Below, piece after piece: positions 60,889 to 61,057 of a DNA stretch of 61,057 nucleotides. Made by a program: the position numbers and the translations under genes. This stretch comes from an uncultured Colwellia sp. (GTDB lineage: Bacteria; Pseudomonadota; Gammaproteobacteria; Enterobacterales; Alteromonadaceae). Location: contig CAJXYE010000026.1 of the NCBI GenBank assembly GCA_913063325.1, positions 1-61,057 on the forward strand, written 5' to 3'. Position 1 is the first letter of the stretch. The number at the start of each line of letters is the position of its first letter. The notes under the pieces are model-generated. The model did no database searches. It was not told where the DNA came from and was given only the letters and a program-made list of their open reading frames with translations.

Positions 60889-61057
60889 CTCACAAAAGTG
60901 TTATACCAATTGCATTAAGTTTGTGATTTTGTTGTGCGTAGGACAAATAAATCAGGGCAAGGCGCTTGATTGAGCAATAGCGGTGTTTTTCAAGACAGTT
61001 GTCGCCTAAATTGTTAAGCAGCTTCTTTGTGTTGCTCTGGATTTAACTCCACAACGT
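60889..61057. other. Right-edge noncoding region
   Basis: TTATACCAATTGCATTAAGT begins at 60901 and the segment GGCAAGGCGCTTGATTGAGC at 60957 shares words with the palindromic element at 50860-50990, so this may be the edge of a related dispersed element. A reverse frame ends at 61014 (ELNPEQHKEAA before a TAA), too short to name. Confidence 0.35.

Noticed and set aside
61014..61057. End of a gene or transposase on the minus strand at the right edge
   Set aside because: Only 13 residues (VVELNPEQHKEAA) are in the window, not enough to support any call.

Overview
The window looks like chromosome of a low-GC marine gammaproteobacterium of the Alteromonadales, most like Colwellia or a close relative. 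This rests on the AT-rich coding style, the Gram-negative envelope genes (RND pump, diheme lipoprotein cytochrome, PhoX-type lipoprotein, porin remnant), a PEP-CTERM-like sorting tail and the many small intergenic repeats. The genus is an inference. I see no rRNA, tRNA, CRISPR array or intact insertion sequence.

Layout. 1-282 is the start of a DEAD-box RNA helicase running off the left edge. 555-1559 is a zinc-ribbon/membrane/Sel1-like protein with a paralogue at 40496-41575. 2256-6130 is a set of three membrane-protein genes followed by a membrane-anchored AraC-type regulator; two of the genes share an identical 27-bp upstream sequence, so this looks like a small regulon. 7078-29706 is the dominant feature: a 17-kb gene for a 5648-residue acidic calcium-binding-repeat protein that starts with an LEPR-XLL-type motif and ends with a zinc-metalloprotease-like motif. 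It is followed on the same strand by a DUF3467 protein and three HlyD-like genes, one fused to a GAF-like domain and one fused to a PqqD-like domain and an M50 intramembrane protease. No type I ABC ATPase is present, so this is a candidate dedicated export, processing or surface-display system.

30026-35782 is a decaying accessory stretch: a broken beta-propeller-like gene, an intradiol dioxygenase-like gene, a CBM9/DOMON-like secreted protein, an XRE-type membrane regulator, a second broken copy of the CBM9-like gene, a small hypothetical gene and a frameshifted PKD/Ig-like lipoprotein gene. 35916-40275 is a GABA or polyamine catabolic cluster (gabD, gabT and a class III aminotransferase). 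41766-44032 holds a 46-codon gene behind three 31-bp-spaced boxes, then a truncated hemoglobin overlapping a soluble hybrid histidine kinase, probably a gas-sensing pair. 44419-50809 has a periplasmic solute-binding-like protein, the diheme cytochrome, the PhoX-like lipoprotein and a membrane-anchored DJ-1/PfpI protein downstream of a 172-bp MITE-like element. 51406-55643 is an RND permease and adaptor operon. 55746-60888 has a porin remnant, a secreted metallo-beta-lactamase-fold hydrolase, a PEP-CTERM-like protein, an aminoglycoside-phosphotransferase-fold kinase and a ModF-like double ABC ATPase.

Several start codons were moved downstream of the longest frame where a ribosome binding site, a paralogue or family length decides. 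All family names come from sequence recognition without a database search.
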